Source: Candidatus Methanophagaceae archaeon (GTDB taxonomy: Archaea; Halobacteriota; Syntropharchaeia; Alkanophagales; Methanospirareceae). Taken from it: 7,056 nucleotides of DNA. This document shows, piece by piece, positions 1 to 5,651 of this stretch (position 1 is the stretch's first letter; each line of letters starts with the position of its first letter). The position numbers and the translations under genes were made by a program. The notes under the pieces are model-generated. The model was not told where the DNA came from and made no database searches. It worked only from the letters and a program-made list of their open reading frames with translations. The DNA is taken from positions 1 to 7,056 of the forward strand of contig QENJ01000265.1 in assembly GCA_013374505.1 (NCBI GenBank), read 5' to 3'.

Positions 1-1
1 G

Positions 2-823
2 TACCTCACGGGGGTCGCGAAACCGGATTTCAGGACGATCGCCAAGTTTAAGAAGGATTGCAAAGAGTTAATCGAAGCAACGTTCAAAAAAACCGTCACC
101 ACGGCTAAAGCTGCGGGAATCCTTAACCTGGCGCACTTATCTACCGATGGCACCAAACTAAAGGCAAACGCATCAAACAGCCACTCTCTTAGTAAAGAGG
201 AGATTGAAGGACTCAGGCGGATATTAGAGCAGGGGATTGTGATAGATAATGAAGAAGACAAACTTTATGGGGATAAAAGGGGTGATGAGCTACCGCCCGA
301 ACTTAATACACAGGCGAAGATTCGCGAGAAGATAAAGGAGCTCGAAGAAGCGTCAGGCAAGAGAATGAAGAACGCCGCGAAGACGATTATCGAGCAGCAT
401 GCACTTGGTGATGACAATGCTAAAGAGAGGGTCCTAGAAAAGCTAGATAAGATTGAGGAAGAGCTGAATACGAGTGGTCAGGATGCTGTCAGCATAACCG
501 ATCCAGAATCGCGGTTTATGCAGAATAAGAAGGGGCGGAAAGAGTTATCCTACAATCCTCAGATTTCTGTGGACTCGGACTCGGGGATAATTGCTGCTAA
601 TGGCGTTACTCAGGATTGCACTGATCATTACCAGTTGCAACCGCAGGTAGAAATGGTAGAGGCGAATTTAGGCGAGTTACCGGAGGGGTTGAGGGATGAG
701 AAGGACAGAATTTTAATTTCTCTATCGAGCTCGCATATTTCTTTGCTGAAAGAGAGGCGGTCAAAGAACTCATTGACTCTAACGAGATCCTATACACATC
801 TTCTCACTCCATTTTTGAGGTGA
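2..823 (+). pseudogene. Truncated IS1182-like DDE transposase, open at the left edge
   Basis: The frame is open from the first bases, so the 5' end lies outside the window. Family-like blocks appear in order: 'PDFRTIAKFKKD' near the edge, 'STDGTKLKANAS' (which should hold the first catalytic Asp), a long charged helical segment, then 'SRFMQNKKG', 'ELSYNPQISVD', 'GIIAANGVTQD' and 'QLQPQVEMVEANLGELPEG'. In IS1182-type transposases an 'ADAGY' block with the second catalytic Asp follows, and later a Glu. Here similarity stops near base 690 and the frame runs into unrelated residues up to a TGA at 821-823. The protein therefore lacks two of the three catalytic residues and should be inactive. No terminal inverted repeat was found, and the element's right end appears lost. 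The family name is from memory of motifs. The truncation is read directly from the sequence. Confidence 0.75.
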
Positions 824-879
824 AGAGGAACCATTTTCATCTTAACCCTCAATACAATATTATGCTGTTCATCATATAG
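700..879 (+). pseudogene. Probable PIN-domain (VapC-like) toxin fragment fused to the transposase break
   Basis: A second frame opens after a TGA at 697-699 and reads to a TAG at 877-879. It encodes '...NFNFSIELAYFFAEREAV' then 'KELIDSNEILYTSSHSIFEVKRN'. This matches the start of many PIN toxins: a D-x-N-F-x-I-E-L type first strand (the expected Asp reads as Asn or Gln here), a helix with 'AVKELI', a strand with 'ILYTSS', and the helix carrying the second acidic residue in 'SIFEV'. The last third of a PIN domain, with the remaining acidic residues, is absent, and the tail 'NPQYNIMLFII' is unrelated. There is no credible start codon. It looks like an internal piece of a toxin gene joined to the broken transposase. 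The match is by pattern only, and a chance open frame cannot be excluded. Confidence 0.4.
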
Positions 880-910
880 CGATGTTTTTTAAAACTTTTT
901 GAAAAGAATC

Positions 911-1261
911 CTATGCCGATTCCTCTTTTGACAGCGCTACCTCGATACTAACGATGACTTCAATCAAGTTTACATTGTCACATTCCATAACACCTTCTGG
1001 TGTGTGCAAGTGGAATGGAAAAGAAGCAATCTCTTTGTGATGGGGTGCGCTGTCCCATCGTTTGATCAATCTATTATCTCCATTCATAAACTGAAAGCGA
1101 TAACCAGTATGTTCTGCCGATACCAATTCCCGGAAGTCCAGGGAATAGTTGTTGACAAAAACGATTTTACCTTTGATAATGCCCATTTCCTCGGAAACTA
1201 AACTGAATTCGATACTTTTCTTCTTTATTAACCATTTACACTCCTCTAACTTCTTTTCCAC
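911..1261 (-). CDS. tumE: TumE-type (DUF6516) toxin of a type II TA pair
   Basis: This 116-residue protein has the family core 'GYRFQFMNGDNRLIKRWDSA' followed by PHH, then 'SFPFHLH' near residues 81-86. That is the R-W-D-x-A-P-H-H and F-P-x-H-x-H pattern of the DUF6516/TumE toxins. The paired histidines (74-75, 84 and 86) are the most conserved-looking residues and may be functional. Length is normal for the family. The start is a GTG at 1259-1261; no in-frame ATG lies early enough to keep the N-terminal strands, and no strong ribosome site is visible. It lies 33 bases behind its likely antitoxin in the usual antitoxin-first order, so translation is probably linked. No frameshift or stop interrupts it, so this may be the only complete TA pair here. 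The cellular target is not deducible from sequence. Confidence 0.72.
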   Translation of the reverse strand: MEKKLEECKWLIKKKSIEFSLVSEEMGIIKGKIVFVNNYSLDFRELVSAEHTGYRFQFMNGDNRLIKRWDSAPHHKEIASFPFHLHTPEGVMECDNVNLIEVIVSIEVALSKEESA

Positions 1262-1294
1262 ATCACTAAAATAGCCCCGGATTCCTATCTGCTT

Positions 1295-1582
1295 TTATAA
1301 TAGTATCTCTTCTACAAGCTTTAACTTCTTTCTCACATGCTCATAGGCTCTGTAAGCGAAGAGAAAATCAAACCACTCTGCGTCATCTCCTAAATCACAG
1401 GATTCAAATTTTTGAATAAATTCCTCTCTCGACATTTTATATCTCGTCTCAAAAGTTTCTAAATCCTTTTTATATTCGCCTAAACTTATCTTCAATATAT
1501 TCTCCTCAATCGCCAAGCCTGACTTAATTATAGGTATCGCCTCTTTCTGAATCTTTATCGTCGTCACATCTTCAGTGCTCAT
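1295..1582 (-). CDS. tumA: TumA-type antitoxin partner
   Basis: This is a 95-residue, highly charged, mostly helical protein. The central part 'SLGEYKKDLETFETRYKMS' followed by 'REEFIQKFESCDLGDDAEWF' is typical of the small partners found just before DUF6516 toxins: a coiled helix, the 'YxMSxEEF' turn, and an acidic 'LGDD(A/E)xWF' stretch, then a C-terminal helix to 'KLKLVEEILL'. The ATG at 1580-1582 is preferred over an in-frame TTG 36 bases upstream. That TTG lies beyond the TATA-like sequence and adds a poorly charged leader unlike the rest. By position it should neutralise the toxin encoded 33 bases downstream and probably represses the operon, though no DNA-binding motif is obvious. The symbol rests on position and pattern. 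Confidence 0.62.
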   Translation of the reverse strand: MSTEDVTTIKIQKEAIPIIKSGLAIEENILKISLGEYKKDLETFETRYKMSREEFIQKFESCDLGDDAEWFDFLFAYRAYEHVRKKLKLVEEILL

Positions 1583-1589
1583 TATTTGT

Positions 1590-1613
1590 GATATATTATA
1601 TAAACATATAAGC
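1590..1613 (-). promoter_or_regulatory. Probable promoter of the tumA-tumE operon, possibly leaderless
   Basis: The minus strand just before the antitoxin ATG reads CTTATATGTTTATATAATAT, two overlapping TATA-like elements. Placing the start site about 25 bases downstream of the first puts it at or next to the ATG at 1582. No Shine-Dalgarno sequence precedes that ATG. The two facts together suggest a leaderless transcript, as is common in archaea. This is inferred from spacing only. Confidence 0.4.
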
Positions 1614-1623
1614 TGCAAAATAA

Positions 1624-1833
1624 TTTGGTTGTGACTATCATCACTTCTTTAGCCCTCTTTCAAATTTGTTGGCCGCCACTGCAACTTATAGCAAATGTCA
1701 TAGCTATCTCGCCAAGGCTACGGATACACACGGAAATATTGCCATATCCGTTGAAACAATATGGGGACTGTTGTTGTTATTCAACCATCCGCTTGCGGAG
1801 GTGCGAACATTAAACGAATACGAAAAGAAATAA
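1624..1833 (+). other. Startless open frame, possible gene remnant
   Basis: The plus-strand frame between stops at 1621 and 1831 has 69 sense codons and no ATG. Its product includes 'NLLAATATYSKCHSYLAKAT' then 'DTHGNIAISVETIWGLLLLF', which is more protein-like in composition than the competing frames. The ATAT/DTHGNIA portion resembles repeat units of large cell-surface proteins, but no family can be named. It lies between two TA loci on the opposite strand and could be a scrap left by past rearrangement or a chance open frame. Confidence 0.15.
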
Positions 1834-1848
1834 TGTGTTTTTAAAAGT

Positions 1849-2009
1849 TTAATCAAAATCAGTATCTTTGGTCACAAATACATCGGCGCTTAGCACCAGA
1901 GCAGCATTGAGTATAATAGCGTCTGCTAACGAGAGTTTGTAGCTCACCTTTCTCTAAGCACATTCATGAATATGTTCGTATCCAGTCCAATTATCCTGAC
2001 ATCTTCCAT
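1849..2009 (-). pseudogene. vapC: vapC PIN-domain toxin with an internal deletion
   Basis: The first part starts at ATG 2009-2007 and reads MEDVRIIGLDTNIFMNVLRER, the start of a PIN domain with its first catalytic Asp in 'LDTNIF'. It stops at a TGA (1946-1944). The end of a PIN domain follows in another frame, 'SYKLSLADAIILNAALVLSA' then DVFVTKDTDFD and TAA (1851-1849), with the 'LADAIILNAA' and 'VTKDxDF' acidic motifs. A typical VapC is about 120-150 residues, so the middle 70-90 residues, including the second acidic residue, are missing and the halves are out of frame. The nuclease should be dead. It overlaps the end of vapB by 19 bases, the normal layout for this operon, which confirms the start. 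The loss looks like a simple deletion. Confidence 0.82.
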
Positions 2010-2227
2010 TCTGCTCTTAGCTCCCTCACGAGTTCTACAGAACTTTTTTCTGGTTGAATATTTTTTCCAAGCCCTTTCATTCCCACCACTATCGTTTTTC
2101 GTTGATATTGCACTATCCTTAATTCTCCAGCTTTCATTATTATCTGCGCTCTACCTGTGATTCCAACACTTTCCAGGATTTTACGCGGAATCAATAGATC
2201 ATCAAACACTTTCTCTTCTATTTGCAT
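1991..2227 (-). CDS. vapB: VapB-type antitoxin, AbrB/SpoVT family
   Basis: The product has 78 residues. The N-terminal half 'VFDDLLIPRKILESVGITGR' followed by AQIIMKAGELRIV has the swapped-hairpin AbrB pattern: a strand ending in 'LIPRKIL', a helix with 'GI', then two strands 'AQIIMK' and 'ELRIV'. The C-terminal part, 'SVELVRELRAEWKM', is a charged helix of the kind that wraps the PIN toxin. The ATG at 2227 has a ribosome site GAGGT about 8 bases upstream. The reading frame is intact although the toxin behind it is destroyed, so it is now an orphan antitoxin that could still bind its own promoter or act on another VapC. Confidence 0.75.
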   Translation of the reverse strand: MQIEEKVFDDLLIPRKILESVGITGRAQIIMKAGELRIVQYQRKTIVVGMKGLGKNIQPEKSSVELVRELRAEWKMSG

Positions 2228-2248
2228 TTTTTTTAACCTCTTGTCTTT

Positions 2249-2470
2249 TTATTTATAGTTATGATACTCTGTACTATATTTTGGACTTATATATTTAAGG
2301 GAATTATTCATTATTCTCATAATGGCAATTTTATCATCTGAGCATTCCTCTGTAATCCTTTTCGCTTCTTCAATAAGTGCCTCTTCAACTATTTTGTTGC
2401 CCGCGCAAACACCACCATAAGGAGCAAAAGGAACCGGAAACAGCTTTTTCCCGAATAACATGCTTTTCAT
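2249..2470 (-). pseudogene. Fragment of a FemAB-like aminoacyltransferase
   Basis: The first 43 residues, 'MKSMLFGKKLFPVPFAPYGG' followed by VCAGN...EEALIEEAKRITEEC, match an internal block of FemAB/GNAT-fold proteins, where '(S)xxFGxKLxSxPFxxYGG' follows the N-terminal domain. The FemAB start that normally precedes this, with a WxxxV helix and a 'PLF' strand, is missing. The downstream 'DDKIAIMRIMNNSLKYISPK' portion is unrelated to the family. Intact members run to 300 residues or more, so this is a remnant broken at both ends. The ATG sits directly against an A9 tract (2471-2479) with no ribosome site. In archaea such proteins are annotated as peptidoglycan-bridge-like or GNAT transferases of uncertain substrate. 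The match is made by eye. Confidence 0.55.
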
Positions 2471-2472
2471 AA

Positions 2473-2598
2473 AAAAAAATCCGAGAAAACGTTAAGATGA
2501 TAACAGAAGAACTGATTGAAGATGGAAAGACAATACCAGAATCGCCGACGAATGATGTTCAGATATTCACAGAGCAAAAGGTAATGGTAACTGTCTGA
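2473..2598 (+). pseudogene. hicB: C-terminal remnant of hicB antitoxin
   Basis: The frame begins after a TAA at 2470-2472 and reads KKIRENVKMITEELIEDGKT then IPES...QIFTEQKVMVTV, ending at TGA 2596-2598. This is the end of a short archaeal HicB: a helix 'ENVK.ITEELIEDG', a 'PIPE'-type turn and a last strand 'E.V.V.V'. The first two thirds of the protein, which form the partial RNase H fold that blocks HicA, are absent. The break falls at the A-tract next to the FemAB fragment on the other strand. The stop overlaps the hicA start by one base (TGATG), the normal coupled arrangement in hicBA operons, which supports the call. Confidence 0.65.
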
Positions 2599-2745
2599 TG
2601 CCTTACGATTGATTACAGCAAGCTTAGAGGTCTAACTGCACGTAAACTCATCTCCGCCCTAGCTCGTGATGTTTTTTCCCTTCGCTCTCAAAGCGGAAGC
2701 CACCAGAGGTACTATCATCCAGATGGAATAAAGGTTACCCTCTAA
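2598..2745 (+). pseudogene. hicA: hicA toxin broken by a 4-base duplication and C-terminal loss
   Basis: ATG 2598-2600 reads MPYD and then hits TGA. In the next frame the sequence continues as DYSKLRGLTARKLISALARD and then VFSLRSQSGSHQRYYHPDGI, KVTL and TAA (2743-2745). This is the double-stranded RNA-binding-like HicA fold with the catalytic His in 'SGSH'. The sequence at the break is GATTGATT. Removing one GATT copy restores MPYDYSKLRGL in a single frame, so a tandem 4-base duplication is the likely mutation. The protein also ends about 30 residues early, losing the last strand and helix that normally follow 'KVTV'. It is therefore doubly disabled. After the insertion the toxin frame is the same as that of the upstream hicB. 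Confidence 0.78.
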
Positions 2746-2874
2746 ATTCTTGCTAGGTCTAGATTCTTGACCCCAATTGTCCTTACTATGTTGTATCTAT
2801 CCCCTCGCTATATTCCAGTTCCTCTTTTTCTGTTCGGGAGTAGTAGTAGGAACTGCTGCTCTAAAAAAAATCCC
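2746..2874. other. Gap between hicA remnant and cobY, no feature seen
   Basis: No start-to-stop frame with protein-like content, RNA gene or strong hairpin was seen on either strand. The T-rich stretches on the minus strand immediately after the cobY stop (TTTTTTTTA near 2862-2870) could end the phosphatase-cobY transcript. Confidence 0.3.
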
Positions 2875-3426
2875 TTAAACCCGTCTTGCAAAACTCACAT
2901 CCGAAGCGGTATTCACGTTTATTGCAAGCAGAGGATCGTTAAATACAAGTGGCAGCGATTCGTTCGAACTCGTGACTACATTGATACCACAAGCGACAAG
3001 CGCTTTACCTTCGTGCTCGAACGTGTGCCCCTTAGATACGCCTTGGGGTACTATAGTCAGTGGAACAGCACCTGTGATGCTGGTATGGTACCTTGAATAG
3101 GCATCTATCAACGCATCAATATGCGCACTTCTTAAAAACGGTAGGTCGCATGCCACGGATACGAATTCGGGATAATGCCTGAGCAGGCACCCTAAATCCT
3201 TGTGATAACCGTCCCCCAACGTTTCTATCGTCCTATAATTCGCGTGTTGACAATACTCCGCGGTTTTTGGTGTATTTTTTGTGATAGCCACAAAAAAATC
3301 TGCTGTCTTTGACCCGTGTACGCTATCTACAACCAGATCTATTAATTTTCGGCTTTCTAATTCTATAAGTGCTTTCTCGGTTCCAATTCTGCTGCCCTTC
3401 CCGCCCGCGAGGATTATCGTTATCAT
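2875..3426 (-). CDS. cobY: Adenosylcobinamide-phosphate guanylyltransferase, archaeal type
   Basis: This 183-residue MobA-like nucleotidyltransferase should transfer GMP from GTP to adenosylcobinamide phosphate, giving adenosylcobinamide-GDP for late cobamide assembly; archaea use CobY in place of bacterial CobU. The nucleotide-binding loop is 'ILAGGKGSRIG' (residues 5-15). The CobY-like 'TLGDGYHKDL' follows (69-78), then 'VACDLPFL' with the metal-binding Asp94. The 'KGHTFEHEGKALVACGINVV' block near the end separates it from MobA and GTP:molybdopterin enzymes. The ATG at 3426 puts the P-loop strand at residue 2, as in the family. Upstream in-frame starts at 3504 (TTG) and 3501 (ATG) would add a hydrophobic, Lys-rich leader encoded across a hairpin and are rejected. 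It is probably cotranscribed with the upstream phosphatase. Confidence 0.85.
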   Translation of the reverse strand: MITIILAGGKGSRIGTEKALIELESRKLIDLVVDSVHGSKTADFFVAITKNTPKTAEYCQHANYRTIETLGDGYHKDLGCLLRHYPEFVSVACDLPFLRSAHIDALIDAYSRYHTSITGAVPLTIVPQGVSKGHTFEHEGKALVACGINVVTSSNESLPLVFNDPLLAINVNTASDVSFARRV

Positions 3427-3432
3427 TAAACC

Positions 3433-3473
3433 CTTTTCTTTTAGGAAAAGAAAAGCGTTTACGGAAAAGAAAA
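3433..3473 (-). repeat. Perfect 10-bp hairpin plus third repeat copy in the cobY leader
   Basis: Bases 3433-3442 (CTTTTCTTTT) and 3446-3455 (AAAAGAAAAG) form a perfect 10-bp stem with a 3-base loop, 6 bases before the cobY ATG on the minus strand. GGAAAAGAAAA occurs twice (3444-3454 and 3463-3473), so either copy could pair with the start-proximal arm. On the coding strand the copies are pyrimidine tracts, which can also act as archaeal terminators. Possible roles are attenuation between the two genes or control of cobY translation. The role is inferred. Confidence 0.5.
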
Positions 3474-3500
3474 CTTTGAACATATAACGAAACTGGAGCA

Positions 3501-4310
3501 TCAAACCACGATGTCGCGTATTTTATCGCGTATTTCTGGCTCTAAAGTAGCGATTAGGGACATATTATGTGCCGTTCCGGCATCGCTTACCAACTCTTTA
3601 CCGTTTAAATCCGTTATAATACCACCCGCCTCATTCAGGATTAGCGCAGCACCCGCGATGTCATAACCGTTTATCAAGCCACGCACGTCTATCGCTGCAT
3701 CTGTTACACCTTCCGCAACTAAACAAATCTCCATTGCTATACTACCTAGCACACGAACAACCACATTCCGGGCTTCGCTTTGAAATCGTATCAGCCCCGC
3801 GGGTATTGTGCCGGCACCATAAGTGTAGATGGAGAAAACGAGCTTTGTCTTTCCTTTTACTTCTCGGGGTAGCTTTTTACCGTCCACGAACGCATTCCCG
3901 CCTTTAACGGCATAATACGTCTTGCCGCTGATAGTGGCAACCACGCTCGCTTGTATGGCGTCAAAGGTGATGTGGTCCACTTTCGGTGAATATGCAATAG
4001 AAGTGCAGAAGAACGGTATGCCAAGAATGGCATTTGTGGAGCCATCTATGGGATCAAAAATCAGTGTGAATTCCGGGTCGCCGCCTTCTGGATATATATG
4101 GTCGCCTAATTCTTCTGATATTATCCGTGCACACAGGTTGCGGCTTCTTAAAGATTGTTCTAACGCCTTTTCTGCAAACATGTCTATTCTTCTCGTTACA
4201 TCTTGCGCTCTTTGTAATATTACTTCGCCATAGTCCTCAGTTTCTGTAATGTAGGTTCTTATGGAGTCTCTTATCTCAGACGAAATCTTTAACAGGTCTT
4301 CTATTTGCAT
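3501..4310 (-). CDS. Inositol monophosphatase-family phosphatase (archaeal IMPase/FBPase type)
   Basis: This 269-residue metal-dependent sugar phosphatase has the family metal sites in order: 'RIISEELGD' (Glu66/67), 'FDPIDGSTN' (Asp86, Asp89) and 'GYDIAGAALILNEAGG' (Asp217). The last is usually 'WDxAAG', so the Trp is replaced here. Archaeal members often act on both inositol-1-phosphate and fructose-1,6-bisphosphate, so it may serve gluconeogenesis, phosphoinositide synthesis or both. The specificity cannot be read from the sequence. The ATG at 4310 is preceded by AGTGAT, a good match to the archaeal ribosome site, 4 bases upstream. An in-frame GTG at 4319 would add three residues and cover that site. 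It ends 74 bases before cobY and is divergent from tRNA-Arg. Confidence 0.85.
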   Translation of the reverse strand: MQIEDLLKISSEIRDSIRTYITETEDYGEVILQRAQDVTRRIDMFAEKALEQSLRSRNLCARIISEELGDHIYPEGGDPEFTLIFDPIDGSTNAILGIPFFCTSIAYSPKVDHITFDAIQASVVATISGKTYYAVKGGNAFVDGKKLPREVKGKTKLVFSIYTYGAGTIPAGLIRFQSEARNVVVRVLGSIAMEICLVAEGVTDAAIDVRGLINGYDIAGAALILNEAGGIITDLNGKELVSDAGTAHNMSLIATLEPEIRDKIRDIVV

Positions 4311-4333
4311 TTTTATCACTCTATTTGTTTTTG

Positions 4334-4367
4334 TTTATCTCTTATTAACAATAATGCAAACATATAT
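4334..4367. promoter_or_regulatory. Divergent promoter region, phosphatase and tRNA-Arg
   Basis: Only 62 bases separate the phosphatase ATG from the tRNA. The plus strand has an AT-rich TTTATCTCTTATTA (4334-4347), about 30 bases before the tRNA 5' end, the right distance for a TATA element. On the minus strand ATATATG (near 4361-4367) could serve the phosphatase. No clear BRE was identified. Confidence 0.35.
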
Positions 4368-4372
4368 CTGGA

Positions 4373-4445
4373 GGAGCCGTGTGGTAGCGGACTATCCCAT
4401 CGGGCTTCGAACCCGATGACCTGGGTTCAAATCCCAGCGGCTCCA
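4373..4445 (+). tRNA. tRNA-Arg, anticodon UCG
   Basis: The acceptor arm is GGAGCCG/CGGCTCC with A73 as discriminator. The anticodon arm is TCGGG/CCCGA around the loop CTTCGAA, giving anticodon TCG, which decodes CGA and other CGN codons. The T arm is CTGGG/CCCAG with the standard loop TTCAAAT. The D arm keeps A14, G15 and the GG pair but has only two or three good pairs, which fits other archaeal tRNA-Arg. CCA is not encoded, as usual in archaea. A pyrimidine-rich tail (TCTTTCTTTT from 4451) follows and probably ends transcription. Confidence 0.93.
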
Positions 4446-4580
4446 TCATAATCTTTCTTTTGGTTGTAAAAGTGCCTAAACCGAAAGCATTGGTTAGCCT
4501 GATAATATTAACTTTTTAGATGCGATATTCAACTCATCTTCGCATTCTAAGCCGCATTTCCATAAAAGTACATACTGCAC

Positions 4581-4622
4581 TTATTAATAATATGTTAGTC
4601 CTTTGGTAACATTTAAAAAGGT
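4581..4622 (+). promoter_or_regulatory. Promoter and ribosome site of the nucleotidyltransferase gene
   Basis: TTATTAATAATAT (4581-4593) is TATA-like and would place the transcript start near 4611. AGGT at 4619-4622, six bases before the ATG, is a short ribosome site. The gene therefore seems to have its own promoter, independent of the tRNA. Confidence 0.4.
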
Positions 4623-4628
4623 CAAAAG

Positions 4629-5651
4629 ATGACGAAAGCAGTAATTCTCGCAGGTGGCTATGGCACAAGGCTCAGACCGCTTACATTTACCACACCGAAG
4701 GTGATGATACCATTGGTGAATAAACCGGTGATAGAGTATATAGTAGACTATCTTGCGGAATACGGCATGAAAGACATCGTTATCACCTTGAACTACCTAC
4801 GCGAGCAAACAATAAATTATCTCAGTAAAAGGAAAGATTTGAAGCTTTCATATCCCGAAGAGCCATCGCCCTTAGGAACCGCGGGTTCTGTGAAAAACGC
4901 AGGGATAACAGCTACCGCGTTGGTAATACAGGGCGATAACATCACGGACATGGACCTGAGAAAGGTGCTGGCGTTTCACAAAGCGCATGGTAAACTTGTG
5001 ACCATTGCACTTTTACCGGTGTCGAACCCGTCTTTATATGGCATAGCCGAGATAGAGCCCAATGGTATGATCCGGAAATTCAAAGAGAAACCTTTTCCCA
5101 CTGAATGTTTCTCGAATCTTGCGAATACTGGAGTGTACGTCATAGAACCCGAAGCACTTGAGTACGTTCCGGAAGGCCGCGCATTTGATTTCTCCAAAGA
5201 TTTATTTCCCATACTAGTAGCGAAAACTGAGGTTTATGGCTGCGTAGTTGAAGGATTCTGGACTGATGTCGGAAGTCGTGACGGCTACATGGAAGCGAGC
5301 AGATGGATATTGGCAAAAAAAGGATTTGAATGTGCCGCTACGGCCGATATATCGGATAACAAGATTTGGGGGGACGTTGCCATTGGTGAACACGCGGTGA
5401 TAAGACAATCTGTGATACGCGGTCCCGCTGTGATAGGAAACCACGCATTGGTAATAAATAGCGAACTGCACGAGTCGGTAGTTTTTCCTCGGGCTGTTCT
5501 GGACGAAGCCACGCTAAATAATTGCATGGTTGGAGAGGATGCGATAATAAAAGAAGCTGAAATGTGTGATTCTATCCTCGGTGCAAACTGTGAGATAAAG
5601 GCATGCGGGTGCAAGGGCGGGGGCGAAAAGAAACGTCTGGATATTGGATAG
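4629..5651 (+). CDS. Sugar-phosphate nucleotidyltransferase with C-terminal beta-helix
   Basis: The 340-residue protein has two domains. Residues 1 to about 230 are a nucleotidyltransferase with 'LAGGYGTRLRPLT' (7-19), Lys24 in 'TPK', 'PLGTAGSVK' (81-89), 'QGDN' with metal-binding Asp103, and 'GFWTDVGS' with the second metal Asp. Residues from about 245 form hexapeptide-type turns ('AVIRQSVIRGPAVIGNHALV' and on) of a left-handed beta-helix. It should form a nucleotide sugar from a sugar-1-phosphate and an NTP. The fold family covers mannose-1-phosphate guanylyl-, glucose-1-phosphate thymidylyl- and GlmU-like enzymes, and the sugar cannot be decided here. It is shorter than GlmU-like archaeal members (near 400 residues), so an acetyltransferase activity is unlikely. 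The Gly/Lys-rich tail 'CGCKGGGEKKRLDIG' is unusual. Confidence 0.83.
   Translation: MTKAVILAGGYGTRLRPLTFTTPKVMIPLVNKPVIEYIVDYLAEYGMKDIVITLNYLREQTINYLSKRKDLKLSYPEEPSPLGTAGSVKNAGITATALVIQGDNITDMDLRKVLAFHKAHGKLVTIALLPVSNPSLYGIAEIEPNGMIRKFKEKPFPTECFSNLANTGVYVIEPEALEYVPEGRAFDFSKDLFPILVAKTEVYGCVVEGFWTDVGSRDGYMEASRWILAKKGFECAATADISDNKIWGDVAIGEHAVIRQSVIRGPAVIGNHALVINSELHESVVFPRAVLDEATLNNCMVGEDAIIKEAEMCDSILGANCEIKACGCKGGGEKKRLDIG

Noticed and set aside
1625..1813. 62-residue plus-strand ORF beginning MVVTIITSLALFQ
   Set aside because: There is no promoter or ribosome site, the composition is odd (Cys and Ile clusters), and another frame over the same bases looks more protein-like.
2767..3096. 109-residue plus-strand frame
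   Set aside because: It runs antisense to cobY for most of its length and has no family-like motif or ribosome site.
3427..3504. Longer CobY starting at TTG 3504 or ATG 3501
   Set aside because: It adds a hydrophobic, Lys-rich leader encoded across the hairpin and moves the nucleotide-binding strand away from the N-terminus, unlike the family.
4518..4600. Minus-strand 28-residue frame with WKCGLECEDE
   Set aside because: It is very short, starts at GTG inside the nucleotidyltransferase promoter and has no ribosome site; probably chance.
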